The notes beneath the pieces were generated by a model that was given only the letters and a program-made list of their open reading frames with translations, ran no database searches and was not told where the DNA came from. A stretch of 64,000 nt of DNA from Xenorhabdus ishibashii (GTDB taxonomy: Bacteria; Pseudomonadota; Gammaproteobacteria; Enterobacterales; Enterobacteriaceae), in the NCBI RefSeq assembly GCF_002632755.1, contig NZ_NJAK01000001.1, forward strand, positions 2,418,001 through 2,482,000, given 5' to 3'. This document shows positions 39,504-50,783 of the stretch, one piece after another (position 1 is the first letter of the stretch; the number at the start of each line of letters is the position of its first letter). The translations under genes and the position numbers were made by a program.

Positions 39504-40721
39504 ATGCGAATTATTCATACATCTGACTGGCATCTTGGCCAATATTTCTTTACGAAAAGCCGCGCCGCTGAACATAAACATTTTTTGCAATGGCTGATTG
39601 AAAAGATCGTACAACATCAAGTCGACGCACTCATTATTGCCGGCGATATTTTTGATACAGGTTCCCCACCCAGCTATGCACGCGAACTTTATAACAAATT
39701 CATTGTGGCACTACAGCCCACAGGCTGCCAACTTGTTATTCTCGGGGGAAATCATGATTCCGTTGCCACACTCAACGAATCAAAATCCCTTCTCTCTTAC
39801 CTGAATACCATCGTCATTGCTAATGCTGAAACCGAAGATATAGCACAGCAGATAAAGATCCTGAATAACAGAGATGGTAATGCAGGAGCGATTCTCTGCG
39901 CTATTCCCTATCTGCGTCCACGGGATATCATCAATAGTCAGGCGGGGCAATCTGGCGCACAAAAACAGCAGGCGTTACAGGATGCCATCACCGAACACTA
40001 TCACAAGCTCTTCCAGCAAGCCTGTGTATTACGGGAGCAGCTCGGCCAGCCATTACCGATTATTGCCACAGGTCATCTCACTACAGTCGGTGCTTCCACT
40101 ACGGATTCCGTGCGCGATATTTACATTGGCACATTAGAGGCCTTCCCCGCACAATCCTTCCCTCCTGCTGACTATATTGCACTGGGGCATATCCATCGCC
40201 CGCAAGTCATCGGTAAATCAGAGCATATCCGCTATAGCGGCTCCCCTCTTCCGCTCAGTTTTGATGAAGTGGGACAGGAGAAAAGCGTCTGCTTAGTAGA
40301 CTTTAAATCAGGCAAACTCGATAGCATCACACTGTTACCGATACCACATTATCAGCCTATGCAGCTTATTCGTGGTAATTTGAAACAAATCGAAGAGCAA
40401 TTACACTCTTTCAGGGAATACCAAGGAGAGAGGCCGGTTTGGCTGGATATTGAAGTCGCAACCCAAGATTACCTGCCCGATATCCAAAAACGCATTCAGA
40501 CCCTAAGTGAAGGCCTGCCTGTTGAGATCATTCTGCTACGCCGTAGCAAAAGCGCTCGCCAACTGTCACTGTCTGCACAAAATAAAGAAACACTTACCGA
40601 GCTAAGCGTAGATGAAGTCTTTGAACGTCGTTTGGCGCTGGCTGAAATCGACGATCCTGCGCAAAAACAACGCCTGACCACTCTGTTTAAACAAACGCTG
40701 GACGATATTTCTCAGCAATAA
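39504..40721 (+). CDS. sbcD: Nuclease SbcCD subunit D
   Basis: SbcD is the Mre11-like Mn-dependent nuclease that, with SbcC, cleaves hairpins and protein-blocked DNA ends. The 405-residue protein has the metallophosphoesterase motifs MRIIHTSDWHLGQ, IIAGDIFDTGSPP, ILGGNHDSVATL, ATGHLT and YIALGHIHRPQ. It is divergent from phoB and 17 bp upstream of sbcC, as in E. coli. Confidence 0.97.
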   Translation: MRIIHTSDWHLGQYFFTKSRAAEHKHFLQWLIEKIVQHQVDALIIAGDIFDTGSPPSYARELYNKFIVALQPTGCQLVILGGNHDSVATLNESKSLLSYLNTIVIANAETEDIAQQIKILNNRDGNAGAILCAIPYLRPRDIINSQAGQSGAQKQQALQDAITEHYHKLFQQACVLREQLGQPLPIIATGHLTTVGASTTDSVRDIYIGTLEAFPAQSFPPADYIALGHIHRPQVIGKSEHIRYSGSPLPLSFDEVGQEKSVCLVDFKSGKLDSITLLPIPHYQPMQLIRGNLKQIEEQLHSFREYQGERPVWLDIEVATQDYLPDIQKRIQTLSEGLPVEIILLRRSKSARQLSLSAQNKETLTELSVDEVFERRLALAEIDDPAQKQRLTTLFKQTLDDISQQ

Positions 40722-40738
40722 CATGAAGAGAACATGCC

Positions 40739-43700
40739 ATGAAAATTCTTAGCTTACGGCTGAAAAATATCAATTCCCTGCAAGGTGAATGGAGAATTGA
40801 CTTTACGGCAGAACCATTTGCCAGCAATGGATTATTTGCCATTATCGGCCCAACTGGTGCAGGAAAAACCTCCTTATTGGATGCCATTTGCCTTGCCCTT
40901 TATCATGAAACACCAAGGCTCAACACCATTTCTGCCTCGCAAAATGAATTAATGACCCGCCATACCGCAGAGTGCCTTGCTGAAGTAGAATTTGAAGTCA
41001 AAGGCATTGCTTATCGGGCATTTTGGAGCCAGCGCCGTGCTCGCAACCAAGCAAATGGCAAACTCCAACCCCCAAAAGGAGAATTGGCTCTCAAAAAGGA
41101 GGGGAAAATTCTGGCTGATAAAATTCCAGAGAAAAAAGAAAAAATTGCCGAAATAACTGGACTGGATTTTAGCCGTTTTACCAAATCCATACTTTTATCG
41201 CAGGGGAATTTTGCCGCATTTTTAAATGCACCAGATAAAGATCGGGCAGATCTACTGGAAGAGATAACCGGTACAGAAATTTACGGCATTTTGTCCCAGG
41301 AAATTTACCAACGCCATAAAGAAGCACAATCTGAGCTGAACATTCAGCAGGCTAAAGCCTCTTCCATTGAATTACTCACGTCAGAACAACAACAAGCATA
41401 CCAAAACCAACAACAACAACTTATTGCAGAAGAAACCTTACTCAGCCAACAAGTGAAGGCATTGCAAACAGCCGAGCAGTGGCTGTTACGACAGGATGAA
41501 CTACAACAATCACTGGTGAGCAATGCTTCACTTTTGCAACAAACTGAGCAAGCTATTCAAGAAGCACAACCCCAATTGCAACAACTTGCTGCCGGTGAGC
41601 CAGCAGAAAAAATTCGTCCATTATGGGATGCACAAAACCGAGCTATCCATGAAAAGCAGAAGCTCACGGAACAACGCACAAAAATAGAGCATGAGCGCCA
41701 ACAACAACTTGAAATGCTACAACCTGCCGAACAGCAACTGACACAGTTGGAAAGCATGCGGGAAGAGCATCAACAATATCAAACTCAGCAAGAAAAGCTC
41801 ATCTCAGAGCAAATTATGCCGCTCGATCATAAAATTGATATTCAATCTAAAGATCTGCTGAAACTTGAACAAGAAATCGCCGGACAAAACCGTGATTTCA
41901 CAGACATCTTATCCCAATACCAAGCCACACAGGAGCGAATGGCAGCCTTAAATAACGAACAACAGATCTTGGGATCCTACTATGAGCAGCATCCTTATTA
42001 CCATAATTTGGACAGCAAGCTACCAGAATGGAAACAGCTATTCACCCGCCAGAAAGAGCGACGAGAAAAAATAGACCAGCTTACCCAGAACACTCAACAA
42101 ATTACCTCCGAGCTTACCCATACAACCGATTATTTACATAGATTGAATGCAGAGTTGGCTAAACAGTATGAACAGAGCCAAATATTGCGCAACAGCTTTA
42201 CCGATGCTGCAAACCAACTCACAACTTTGCAGCAAAAGTACCCATTGGAACAATTGCAGCAAAATTTAAAAAATTATCAGAAACAATTGGTATCACAGAA
42301 CCAACTAGAGATCTTGCTTCCTCAGATCCAGCAGTTACAAACCGCGATCTCAACGGATCAAAACCAATTGATCCAATCTCAGGTATTGGTAAAAGCCTTA
42401 CCTGAGCAGATAGCAACTCTCAACCAACAATTGGCAGACAAGCAACAACATTATGACGATCTCACTAATCGAATTCGTTTGGAACAGCGGATAGTCAGTC
42501 TGGAAAAAGAACGGGCACAATTAAAAGAAGGTGAATCTTGCCCGCTTTGCGGTTCAGTTCATCATCCTTTAATCGATGAATACCAGAATATTGCCTTACC
42601 ACATTCAGAAGAGCGCTTGAAAACCCTGCGCCAACAGATTGAACAACTGCAAGAAAATCGTACAACTCTACAGCAAAAACAACAGCTTCATCAGCAGCAT
42701 GGCGAACAATTGCAGCAAAATATTGCACAATATCATGTTAAATTGACGGAACTGGTTAAACAATGGGAATACCATTGCCAGCAGTTACAAGCTACAGAAT
42801 TACCGGTGGAGGCAGAGACGGTTAATCACTTTATCAGTCAACGACAGTCTGCTTATCACCAACACCAAGCTCAACAGGAAGTACTATTACAGGCAGAGAA
42901 AAACTATCAAACAGCCGAAAAAGCACTTGCTGCCAACCGAGAGCAATACCAAGCCTGTGAAAAAAGTATTGAACTGGAAAAGTTCAAACAGGATTCAGCG
43001 CAAAAACAATTGGCAGAAAAGACAGCAGAGTCTCAACAGATAGAAGCCGACTATGCAGCAACAGCACAACAGTTAAACACAGAATTACAATCAACACCTT
43101 TCGCCCTTCCTGCCTCTCATGAAACAGAAAACTGGCTGCAACAGCGTGAACAAGAATTAAAAAACTATCACGATTCACGAGAAAAGTGGCAGCAACTACA
43201 AAAAGAACAAGCAGCCTTGCAAAGCAAACTGGAGGAACTAGACAAACAAAAAAATAAGCTCTCCATTCATCTTCATACTTTGAATGAACAACAGCAGCGG
43301 CAAATGCAGTTATTAGAACAAACTCATCAGGAACGTCAGCGTTTATTTGGTGAACAATCCATCATTGTCGTTCGTCAGGCTTTGCAGCAAAAAAACAATG
43401 AATTGGAAATCGCCTACAAACATGCCACTTTCCATCTGCAAACACTGCAAAACAAAATGAGCCAATTAATCGGTGCTGCCAGTGAAATAGGAAAAAGCCA
43501 CACCACTGCCGAAGCAAACACCAAACTTGCAGCCAGCCATTTCCGAACAGGCTTAGAACAGCAAGGCTTTCCCGATCAATCATCCTTTGAACATGCCTTA
43601 TTGGAACCGGAACAGCGGGAAAAATTACAACAATTACAAGAAAAACTTGAACAGCAACAATTGCAAGCTAAAACACGGCATCATGAATCAGAAGTGGCCT

Positions 43701-44419
43701 TACAGCGACATATAGAAACGCAGCCTCAATTGCTTAATCAACATGAACCTCAACAATTATCCGTCATATTGACCGACGTTACGGCTAAATTGAAACAAAA
43801 TAATCAACAACAAGGTGAAGTCAGAACCCTATTAAACAGTGATGCAACTCGCCGCCAACACCAACACGAGTTACTGGCACAGATCGCACTCTTACAACAA
43901 ACATATGATGACTGGAGCTATCTCAATAATCTCATTGGCTCTGCCGATGGTGCTAAATTCCGCCGTTTTGCTCAAGGTCTGACATTGGATCATCTCGTAC
44001 ATCTGGCAAATATCCGATTGGAAAAATTACATGGACGCTACTACTTGCAACGCAAAGATGACAGCGGGTTGGAATTACAAGTCGTTGACACTTGGCAAGC
44101 GGAAGCCATGAGAGATACCAAAACACTTTCTGGAGGAGAAAGTTTCCTTGTCAGCCTTGCTCTCGCACTTGCCTTGTCTGATCTAGTGAGTAACAAGACA
44201 CAAATAGAATCCCTGTTCCTTGATGAAGGGTTTGGCACGCTTGATCCTGAAACCCTGGATATCGCTTTGGATGCCCTGGATCACCTTAATGCATCAGGAA
44301 AAACTATTGGAATAATTAGCCATGTAGATGCATTAAAAGAGCGAATCCCTGTTCAGATCAAAGTGGAAAAAAGGAATGGATTGGGTTTCAGTCAATTAGC
44401 TGCAGAATTTCGGGTTTAA
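40739..44419 (+). CDS. sbcC: Nuclease SbcCD subunit C (Rad50-like ATPase)
   Basis: SbcC is the SMC-like ATPase partner of SbcD. The Walker A motif is [20 protein letters not shown]. Long Gln-rich coiled coils flank the zinc hook [10 protein letters not shown] near residue 600. The C-terminal lobe has the signature [20 protein letters not shown] and Walker [19 protein letters not shown]. At 1226 residues it is clearly longer than E. coli SbcC (1048), the excess being in the coiled-coil arms. It is probably co-transcribed with sbcD. Confidence 0.96.
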   Translation: MKILSLRLKNINSLQGEWRIDFTAEPFASNGLFAIIGPTGAGKTSLLDAICLALYHETPRLNTISASQNELMTRHTAECLAEVEFEVKGIAYRAFWSQRRARNQANGKLQPPKGELALKKEGKILADKIPEKKEKIAEITGLDFSRFTKSILLSQGNFAAFLNAPDKDRADLLEEITGTEIYGILSQEIYQRHKEAQSELNIQQAKASSIELLTSEQQQAYQNQQQQLIAEETLLSQQVKALQTAEQWLLRQDELQQSLVSNASLLQQTEQAIQEAQPQLQQLAAGEPAEKIRPLWDAQNRAIHEKQKLTEQRTKIEHERQQQLEMLQPAEQQLTQLESMREEHQQYQTQQEKLISEQIMPLDHKIDIQSKDLLKLEQEIAGQNRDFTDILSQYQATQERMAALNNEQQILGSYYEQHPYYHNLDSKLPEWKQLFTRQKERREKIDQLTQNTQQITSELTHTTDYLHRLNAELAKQYEQSQILRNSFTDAANQLTTLQQKYPLEQLQQNLKNYQKQLVSQNQLEILLPQIQQLQTAISTDQNQLIQSQVLVKALPEQIATLNQQLADKQQHYDDLTNRIRLEQRIVSLEKERAQLKEGESCPLCGSVHHPLIDEYQNIALPHSEERLKTLRQQIEQLQENRTTLQQKQQLHQQHGEQLQQNIAQYHVKLTELVKQWEYHCQQLQATELPVEAETVNHFISQRQSAYHQHQAQQEVLLQAEKNYQTAEKALAANREQYQACEKSIELEKFKQDSAQKQLAEKTAESQQIEADYAATAQQLNTELQSTPFALPASHETENWLQQREQELKNYHDSREKWQQLQKEQAALQSKLEELDKQKNKLSIHLHTLNEQQQRQMQLLEQTHQERQRLFGEQSIIVVRQALQQKNNELEIAYKHATFHLQTLQNKMSQLIGAASEIGKSHTTAEANTKLAASHFRTGLEQQGFPDQSSFEHALLEPEQREKLQQLQEKLEQQQLQAKTRHHESEVALQRHIETQPQLLNQHEPQQLSVILTDVTAKLKQNNQQQGEVRTLLNSDATRRQHQHELLAQIALLQQTYDDWSYLNNLIGSADGAKFRRFAQGLTLDHLVHLANIRLEKLHGRYYLQRKDDSGLELQVVDTWQAEAMRDTKTLSGGESFLVSLALALALSDLVSNKTQIESLFLDEGFGTLDPETLDIALDALDHLNASGKTIGIISHVDALKERIPVQIKVEKRNGLGFSQLAAEFRV

Positions 44420-44441
44420 ACCTGGAAATCAAATTGATATT

Positions 44442-44483
44442 GAAGTTTATTTAAATATATCTACAAGTGTTTAAATAAACTTC
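44442..44483. repeat. Perfect 14-bp inverted repeat downstream of sbcC
   Basis: GAAGTTTATTTAAA at 44442-44455 pairs perfectly with TTTAAATAAACTTC at 44470-44483 across a 14-base loop. It is an AT-rich hairpin 22 bases past the sbcC stop with no T tract, so it is a weak terminator candidate or a protein-binding palindrome. The remainder of the 270-bp gap holds only the next terminator. Confidence 0.55.
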
Positions 44484-44629
44484 TGGAAAAATATAAAGAA
44501 ATACTGTATTTATAACGATGTGTTTATATCTATATATTTATACGACAATATTTTTCAAATTACTGCATAGTAGCTCAAAGATGAACTGTTAGCCTAATCT
44601 ACTGCCAATTCATAAATAGTATTACCCTG

Positions 44630-44659
44630 AAAGGAAAAGCAATCCTTACTTTTCCTTTT
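44630..44659. terminator. Terminator of the oppA-like gene
   Basis: AAAGGAAAAG at 44630-44639 pairs with CTTTTCCTTT at 44649-44658. It lies about 30 bases past the oppA-like stop on the minus strand; on the plus strand it would catch transcripts from sbcC. Confidence 0.7.
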
Positions 44660-44686
44660 AACAGATGTCACGAACTACTACGGTTA

Positions 44687-46309
44687 TTAATGTTCGATGA
44701 TATAAAGATCTTTCGTGAAATATTCACCTCTTGTATTAATATTAAATCCGCCAACATAAGGTTTAACCATATTATGGTTTACATAAAAATAAATTGGGAT
44801 AGCAGGTAAGTCTTTGGTTAAGATATCTGATGCTTGCTGATAATAATCTTTAGCATTATTACTGCTTGCTTTTTCCACTAACTTATCAAACTCAGCATTT
44901 TTATACATGGATGTATTTTTAACTTGATTAGATGAAAATATGGATAAAAATGTCATCGGACTATTATAATCAGCAATCCATGCCCGTCGGATAATATCAA
45001 ATTTTCCCTGATGCATATTATCCAACATGACTTTCCATTCTTGATTCTGCAAAGCAGCATTTACACCAAGATTTTTCTTCCACATTGAACTCACTGCAAT
45101 GGCAATTTTTTTATGTCCTTCCTGAGTGTTATAAAGCAGATTAAAGGTAAGAGGGTTATTTTGATTAAATCCAGCTTCATTCAATAATTCTTTCGCTTTA
45201 GTAATACGCTGCACCTGAGTCCAGGAAGCATAATCAGGTTGTTCAAAATTAAAACCTCCTATATTTGGCGTGAGCATTGTATAAGCGGGTAATTGTCCCT
45301 GTCCCAATATCTTATCCACAATGATATCGCGATCTATGGCTAAACTCAGTGCCTGCCTGACTCTGACATCATTGAATGGCGGCTTTTTATTATTAAACTC
45401 ATAGAAATAGACGGTAGCTTTAGGAGAAATACGTACCTGATCAGGCAATGTTTTTTTCAGTGATGGAAAAGATTCTGCGGCAATAGTACTGGTAATATCT
45501 ATTTCTCCCGCCAGATAACGGTTTAAATCTGCTTTTTCTGAAGAGAGAGGCAGATAAGTAACTTTATTTATCACTGTATTTTTATTATCCCAATATAGGG
45601 AATTTCTGACTCCGATTATTTTTTCATTGACAACCCACTCAGAGAGTTTATATGGGCCACTTCCCACAAAGACTGCTGGTCTGGTCCATTTATCACCATA
45701 TTGCTTTACTGCCTTTTCACTTATTGGAAACATAACAGGATGAGTCAGCATCTGTAGAAAATCTCCGACAGGTTTATCCAGTCTCACCTCTAGCGTCTTG
45801 TCATCCAACGCTTTTACTCCAAGCTCTTCCGTTTTTTTCTTACCCGTCAATACCTGATTTGCATTTATTACAGCAGCATTTTCAAGATAACTTCCATAAG
45901 GAGAAACAGTATCGGGATCAATCAAACGCCGCCAACTGAATACCACATCATGAGCCGTAATGGGTGAGCCATCTGACCACTTAATATCTTTTCTTAAATG
46001 AAAAATCCAGGTTTTATTATCATTAGTTTCCCAACTGACTGCTAATCTTGGCTCAATATTGCCCTGATTATTAACCTGAACCAGACCATCAAAAAAATCA
46101 TTAATAATATTAAACTCGACATCACTTGAAACTTTATGTGTATCCAATGAAGCGGGTTCTGAACCATTATTACGCACAATTTCCTGCTTAGCGGCCAGTT
46201 TTACTCCTTCAGGAACAATAGCGGAATAAGATATTGCTATATTCCCAAACATGGCAGAGATAGCCAAAGAGAGAACTTTTATCTTTTTATTCATCGTTAT
46301 TTTGTTCAT
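44687..46309 (-). CDS. OppA-like periplasmic oligopeptide-binding protein (copy 1)
   Basis: The 540-residue SBP family 5 protein has a signal peptide (VLSLAISAMFGNIAISYSA). Family landmarks are EIVRNNGSEPASLDTHKVSS, TWIFHLRKDIKWSDGSPITA, PPFNDVRVRQALSLAIDRDI and WIADYNSPMTFL; the end TKDLYIIEH matches OppA (NMYIVKH). An AAGGA site precedes the ATG. No permease or ATPase genes are nearby, so it presumably serves an Opp system encoded elsewhere. It is 73 bp after, and closely similar to, copy 2, which indicates tandem duplication. Confidence 0.9.
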   Translation of the reverse strand: MNKITMNKKIKVLSLAISAMFGNIAISYSAIVPEGVKLAAKQEIVRNNGSEPASLDTHKVSSDVEFNIINDFFDGLVQVNNQGNIEPRLAVSWETNDNKTWIFHLRKDIKWSDGSPITAHDVVFSWRRLIDPDTVSPYGSYLENAAVINANQVLTGKKKTEELGVKALDDKTLEVRLDKPVGDFLQMLTHPVMFPISEKAVKQYGDKWTRPAVFVGSGPYKLSEWVVNEKIIGVRNSLYWDNKNTVINKVTYLPLSSEKADLNRYLAGEIDITSTIAAESFPSLKKTLPDQVRISPKATVYFYEFNNKKPPFNDVRVRQALSLAIDRDIIVDKILGQGQLPAYTMLTPNIGGFNFEQPDYASWTQVQRITKAKELLNEAGFNQNNPLTFNLLYNTQEGHKKIAIAVSSMWKKNLGVNAALQNQEWKVMLDNMHQGKFDIIRRAWIADYNSPMTFLSIFSSNQVKNTSMYKNAEFDKLVEKASSNNAKDYYQQASDILTKDLPAIPIYFYVNHNMVKPYVGGFNINTRGEYFTKDLYIIEH

Positions 46310-46382
46310 ATTGAATCCTTCATAACCGTATTTGTTTTTTATATTTAACTACGACATTTTTCTACAGCGTATTGATTTATAA

Positions 46383-48017
46383 TCAATGTCTAATAATATA
46401 GAGATCTTTTGTCGAAATATAATCCATTGGGGTAACGTAAAATCCACCAATATAAGGCTTTATCAGGCGATTACTAACATAATAATAAATAGGTATCACT
46501 GGGGTATCATTATTAAAAATGTCCATTGCTTTTTGGTAATAAGCAATATCATTGGTTTCACCTGCTTTAATCACTGCCTGATCAAAAGCATTATTAGCAT
46601 ACTGTGGTATATTATGACTACTTCCTGTCAGGAAAGTATCCAAAAAAGACATAGGGCTGTTGTAATCCGCTGTCCAGGCATATCTGACAATATCAAACTT
46701 GTTCTGGTGCATATTATCCAACATCACTTTCCATTCTTGGTTTTGTAGGCTGGCTTGAACACCTAAGTTCTGTTTCCACATTGAAGTGACAGCGATGGCA
46801 AGTTTTTTATGAGATTCTCTCGTGTTATAAAGCAAGTTAAATTTGAGCGGATTTTTTTCGTTAAAACCGGCTTCGCTCAACAATTCCTTGGCTTTTTTAA
46901 TCCGCTGCTCCTGTGTCCAGGAGGCATATTTTGGTGGTGTTAATGTGGTACCACCGATATTAGGGGGCAGAATATCATAAGCAGGTAGTTGCCCCATGCC
47001 TAATACCTTATCAGCAATCACATCTCTATCTATGGCTAAACTTAAGGCTTTTCTGACTCTGACATCATTAAACGGCGCTTTTTGTGTATTAAACACATAA
47101 TAGTAAGTACTGAGCATAGAATTAATATGAACTTGATCATCCAATGTTTTCTTTAATGATGCAAAGGAATCCAGAGGAATGGTCATAGTCATATCAATTT
47201 CACCAGCAAGATAGCGGTTTAAATCCGATTTTTCTGATGTGATAGCAAGATAAGTTACTTTATTAATTACCGTGTTTTTATCATCCCAATAATGGGGATT
47301 CCTGACACCAATAACATTTTCATTCACTTTCCACTCAGATAGCTTAAATGCTCCACTGCCAACAAAAACATCGGGATGTGTCCATTTGTCACCATATCTT
47401 TTAACCGCTTTTTCACTCACTGGAACCAAAATTGGGTGGGTTAGCATTTGCAAGAAATAAGCCACGGGTTTATCGAGTTTCATTTCCAATGTGAAATCAT
47501 CCAACGCCTTCACTCCGAGTTCTTCCGTTTTTTTCTTGCCTAGTAATATGTCGTTTGCATTAACCACGTGTGCTGTTCCAAGATAGCTGCTATAAGGCGA
47601 ACCCATTTCTGGATCAAGCAGACGTCGCCAGCTAAATACTACATCATGAGCGGTAATCGGCGAGCCATCAGACCATTTAGCGCCTTTTCTTAAATGAAAT
47701 AACCAGGTTTGGTTGTCATTCGTTTCCCAACGTTCAGCCAATCTTGGCTCGATATGACCTTTTCTATCGGTATAAACCAAACCATCAAAGAAATCATGGA
47801 TAATATTCAATTCAACATTGCTTTCTACTTTATGTACGTCTAAAGAGGCGGGGAAAGAGCCGTTGTTGCGCACAATCTCTTGTTTTTCAGCTAATTGCGT
47901 TCCTGGTGGAACCACGGCAGAATAAGAGGGTGTGATGTTTGTTAATAGTATTCCCATCGAGCAGGTAAGAATTTGGAAGAGCTTATTTTTCATTAATCCC
48001 GCCATGATATTTTTCAT
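46383..48017 (-). CDS. OppA-like periplasmic oligopeptide-binding protein (copy 2)
   Basis: The 544-residue protein parallels copy 1 through its whole length: signal peptide ending NITPSYSA, EIVRNNGSFPASLDVHKVES, TWLFHLRKGAKWSDGSPITA, APFNDVRVRKALSLAIDRDV and YAWTADYNSPMSFLDTFL, with the end TKDLYIIRH. Peptide-pocket segments differ between the copies, so they may bind different peptides. A GGAG site lies upstream of the ATG. It is followed by copy 1 without a terminator between them. Confidence 0.9.
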   Translation of the reverse strand: MKNIMAGLMKNKLFQILTCSMGILLTNITPSYSAVVPPGTQLAEKQEIVRNNGSFPASLDVHKVESNVELNIIHDFFDGLVYTDRKGHIEPRLAERWETNDNQTWLFHLRKGAKWSDGSPITAHDVVFSWRRLLDPEMGSPYSSYLGTAHVVNANDILLGKKKTEELGVKALDDFTLEMKLDKPVAYFLQMLTHPILVPVSEKAVKRYGDKWTHPDVFVGSGAFKLSEWKVNENVIGVRNPHYWDDKNTVINKVTYLAITSEKSDLNRYLAGEIDMTMTIPLDSFASLKKTLDDQVHINSMLSTYYYVFNTQKAPFNDVRVRKALSLAIDRDVIADKVLGMGQLPAYDILPPNIGGTTLTPPKYASWTQEQRIKKAKELLSEAGFNEKNPLKFNLLYNTRESHKKLAIAVTSMWKQNLGVQASLQNQEWKVMLDNMHQNKFDIVRYAWTADYNSPMSFLDTFLTGSSHNIPQYANNAFDQAVIKAGETNDIAYYQKAMDIFNNDTPVIPIYYYVSNRLIKPYIGGFYVTPMDYISTKDLYIIRH

Positions 48018-48085
48018 ATTTTAAATCTCCATTAATTGCTTTTTTATAATTACATTACGATGCCATTCTTATTTAAATTATGACT

Positions 48086-48200
48086 TTATTTAACTTTATC
48101 GGTATCAACTAAACGTTGAAAAAAATCTCGCAAGATATCAAACTCACTACTTCCCTCAGACTTATGTGGATCTAAAGAACTGGGTTCGGAAAAGTTGTTG
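48086..48200 (-). pseudogene. Fragment of a third oppA-like gene
   Basis: The minus strand reads NNFSEPSSLDPHKSEGSSE and then FDILRDFFQRLVDTDK before a stop at 48086. This matches the mature N-terminus of the two OppA-like proteins (NNGSEPASLDTHK, then INDFFDGLVQ) and of E. coli OppA (SLDPHKIEG). No signal peptide and no later part is left. It lies just upstream of copy 2, so three copies once stood in tandem. Confidence 0.8.
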
Positions 48201-48474
48201 CATTTTATACATATTAGTGGTCTCCATAATTGTTTTCATTATTAAATAATCAATACATATATCACTATTACCTTATTACTATTACCTTATAATTATTACC
48301 GATATGAAGATGATTATATTGGGTAAGTTATTCGAGTAATTTGAAATTTACTCCAATGCAGAAGTGCAACACGTAATGATTAGCGTTGCACTTATGATCT
48401 GGTTCAAACAACCTTTACAGTATCTTTGATCTATTACTTTTATCTACGCCGAACTGTGTTATCTTTTATCTCCG
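48201..48474. other. Non-coding gap with a perfect hairpin
   Basis: The gap shows no intact gene. AAGTGCAAC at 48362-48370 pairs with GTTGCACTT at 48385-48393, a 9-bp stem without a T tract. A short tandem repeat of CTATTACCTTA lies near 48275-48300. Confidence 0.5.
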
Positions 48475-48615
48475 TCACATTATTTTGCTCTCATAGCGAT
48501 AGGCGCACGGATAGCGCCATTGAGATGCTTGCAGTACGCCATGAAAATCATTCAGTCCCAGAACACGGACATCCACAATAACACCAATCGCAATTGGAAG
48601 TAATTTATAATTCAT
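48475..48615 (-). pseudogene. Remnant of a 5'-nucleotidase/metallophosphatase gene
   Basis: From the ATG at 48613-48615 the minus strand reads MNYKLLPIAIGVIVDVRVLG, then LNDFHGVLQAS, then unrelated codons to a stop at 48475 (46 residues). VLGLNDFHG is the first metal-binding motif of UshA-type 5'-nucleotidases. The signal peptide runs straight into the catalytic motif, so its end has been lost, and almost the whole enzyme is missing after the motif. It lies just downstream of cpdB, a member of the same superfamily. Confidence 0.7.
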
Positions 48616-48699
48616 TTTATTATCTCTTAATATTTAGGGTTTGCCTGCCCGTTTGCTATGCAGGTGAGCAGGCATTAATACCATTAAATTCAGTAAGTT

Positions 48700-50673
48700 T
48701 TATTTTTTATCTGTCAGATCAATTTGATAGATGGCAAAACCAGTATCATCATTTTTCAAGTATTTCATCGGGTATTGGGCATGTTCTTTAATAAATTTCG
48801 CCGCTTTTTCTGATGGTGAAGTTTCGAAACGTATATCTAATTTTTTATCTGTTTTGATTGGCAGAAATGACCAATTGTTTTCAGCCTGGGTTGATACTAT
48901 GCCCTTTTCTTTAGTTATTCTGGAAATGTAAGAAGCCAAAACGGCGCGGTTTTCATCCGGTGAAGCAAATGCAATATGATCTTCTCCGGTTCCAGCGAAT
49001 TTGCCACCGTAACCACGGTAATTATTGGTGGCGATCAGGAAAGTGACTTTTGGATCAATCGGTTTACCCTGATAAGTAACATCTTTGATACGGTTCGCCC
49101 CTTTATTGATGAGCTGGCAATCGGTGTCATATTTAGCGGGTTGAGTCAGGTCTATCTTGTAGTTAACCCCCGTGATGGTGTCGAAGTTATAAGTACGGAA
49201 ACCATCCCAGTTCAGTAATGCTTGTGGTTTAGTGGAATTTGGATCAATCTGGTTAAACATGCCCGCCGAACACTCCAGCCATTCGACCACATCCGCCCCC
49301 GTTGCTTTCACTACTACTAATGTATTGGGATAGAGGTACAAATCAGCCGCGTTGCGGAAAGTCAGATCACCTTTTTCCACTTCCACAAAATCGGCCGGTG
49401 CATTTTTACGTCCGCCAACTTTAAAAGGTGCTGCTGCCGCTAAAACAGGCAGCCCATCCAGATTTGGATCACCTTGAATAAAGCGTTTGGTGTAATCTAC
49501 CTGCGCATCATTGACGATCTGAACAGTTGGATCGCTCTGGATCAGAGCCAGATAGCTATACATGTTGTCAGAAGCTTTGCCAATGAATTTACTTACAAAT
49601 TTGCGAGTTCCCAAGTGATCTTTTTCAATGATGGCAGCCAGTTTATTATCACGTTCAACCAATGCTTTTTTATGGGTTTTGTCATAGATAGGGCGGGTTT
49701 GCGCCTTAGCCGATTCGACTTTCCATTCACCACTATCGTTATTGATCACCATATCAACAACACCCAGATGATCTCCCCACTGTCCTGGCATGACGGCAGG
49801 AACGCCATTAATCGTTCCATTAGCGACATTTACCCCCTTGATGCCAGCATACTCTTTGCTTGGGAACACGCCGTGAGCATGACCAAACATAATGGCATTA
49901 ATGCCGGGAACTTCACTCAGGTAGTAAACCGAGTTTTCTGCCATCGCTTTATAAGGGTCTTGGGAAAAACCGGAATGCGGAATGGCGATAATCAGATCTG
50001 CGCCCTCTTTTTTCATTTGAGGGACGAATTTTTTCGCCGTTTCAGTGATGTCATTAACAACCACTTTGCCATTGAGATTGGCTTTGTCCCAAATACTGAT
50101 TTGTGGTGGCACAAAACCGATATAACCGATCTTAATCGTGTGCTCTTTGCCTTCGCGATCTTTAACTGGAGTATCAACGATAATATAAGGCGTAAAGTAG
50201 TTTTTGCCGGTTTTGGCATCGATGATATTGGCATTGATATAAGGGAATTTAGCACCGTCGATGGCCTGTTTCAGGTAATCCAATCCAAAGTTGAATTCAT
50301 GGTTACCAAAGTTACCGACGGTATAGCCCATAGTATTCATCAATTTGTAGGCCGGATGAATCTCCCCTTGTTTCAACCCTTTTGCCACCATGTAATCCGC
50401 AAGTGGGCTGCCTTGGATCAAATCACCGTTATCTACCAAGATCGCGTTGGTTGTTTCCGCTTTGGCCGACTTAATTAAGTTCACAGTACGAACCAAACCA
50501 AATTGTTCCGTGGATTTATCTTTAAAATAATCAAAATCCATCAAGTTACTGTGAATATCCGAGGTCTCCATCACCCGCAAATCAACGGTTGCCGCGTTCA
50601 CATTGAATGCCACCAAGATTGCCAAGGTTGACATTTTCAACACGTTCTTCCTTTTCAACATATTTTTCATCAT
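48700..50673 (-). CDS. cpdB: 2',3'-cyclic-nucleotide 2'-phosphodiesterase/3'-nucleotidase
   Basis: CpdB is a periplasmic enzyme that degrades 2',3'-cyclic nucleotides and 3'-nucleotides for scavenging. The 657-residue precursor has a signal peptide ([17 protein letters not shown]), then the metal sites in [61 protein letters not shown] and [11 protein letters not shown]. The C-terminal nucleotide-binding domain has [19 protein letters not shown]. An AAGGGG site precedes a double ATG. It differs from the usual chromosomal context, lying here between the oppA copies and mak. Confidence 0.95.
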   Translation of the reverse strand: MMKNMLKRKNVLKMSTLAILVAFNVNAATVDLRVMETSDIHSNLMDFDYFKDKSTEQFGLVRTVNLIKSAKAETTNAILVDNGDLIQGSPLADYMVAKGLKQGEIHPAYKLMNTMGYTVGNFGNHEFNFGLDYLKQAIDGAKFPYINANIIDAKTGKNYFTPYIIVDTPVKDREGKEHTIKIGYIGFVPPQISIWDKANLNGKVVVNDITETAKKFVPQMKKEGADLIIAIPHSGFSQDPYKAMAENSVYYLSEVPGINAIMFGHAHGVFPSKEYAGIKGVNVANGTINGVPAVMPGQWGDHLGVVDMVINNDSGEWKVESAKAQTRPIYDKTHKKALVERDNKLAAIIEKDHLGTRKFVSKFIGKASDNMYSYLALIQSDPTVQIVNDAQVDYTKRFIQGDPNLDGLPVLAAAAPFKVGGRKNAPADFVEVEKGDLTFRNAADLYLYPNTLVVVKATGADVVEWLECSAGMFNQIDPNSTKPQALLNWDGFRTYNFDTITGVNYKIDLTQPAKYDTDCQLINKGANRIKDVTYQGKPIDPKVTFLIATNNYRGYGGKFAGTGEDHIAFASPDENRAVLASYISRITKEKGIVSTQAENNWSFLPIKTDKKLDIRFETSPSEKAAKFIKEHAQYPMKYLKNDDTGFAIYQIDLTDKK

Positions 50674-50783
50674 GCTATTCCCCTTGATAACTAATTAACT
50701 TTTTAGCGCTTTCTTCACGATGACGCGCAACTTGAAATTTTCTTAGATATATTGGTGCCCTCTATCGTTGCAAAAATACGGTA

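Noticed and set aside
49474..50478. Long open frame (334 codons) on the plus strand
   Set aside because: It is wholly antisense to cpdB, whose motifs are clear, and its translation has no recognisable features; it is a by-product of cpdB codon use.
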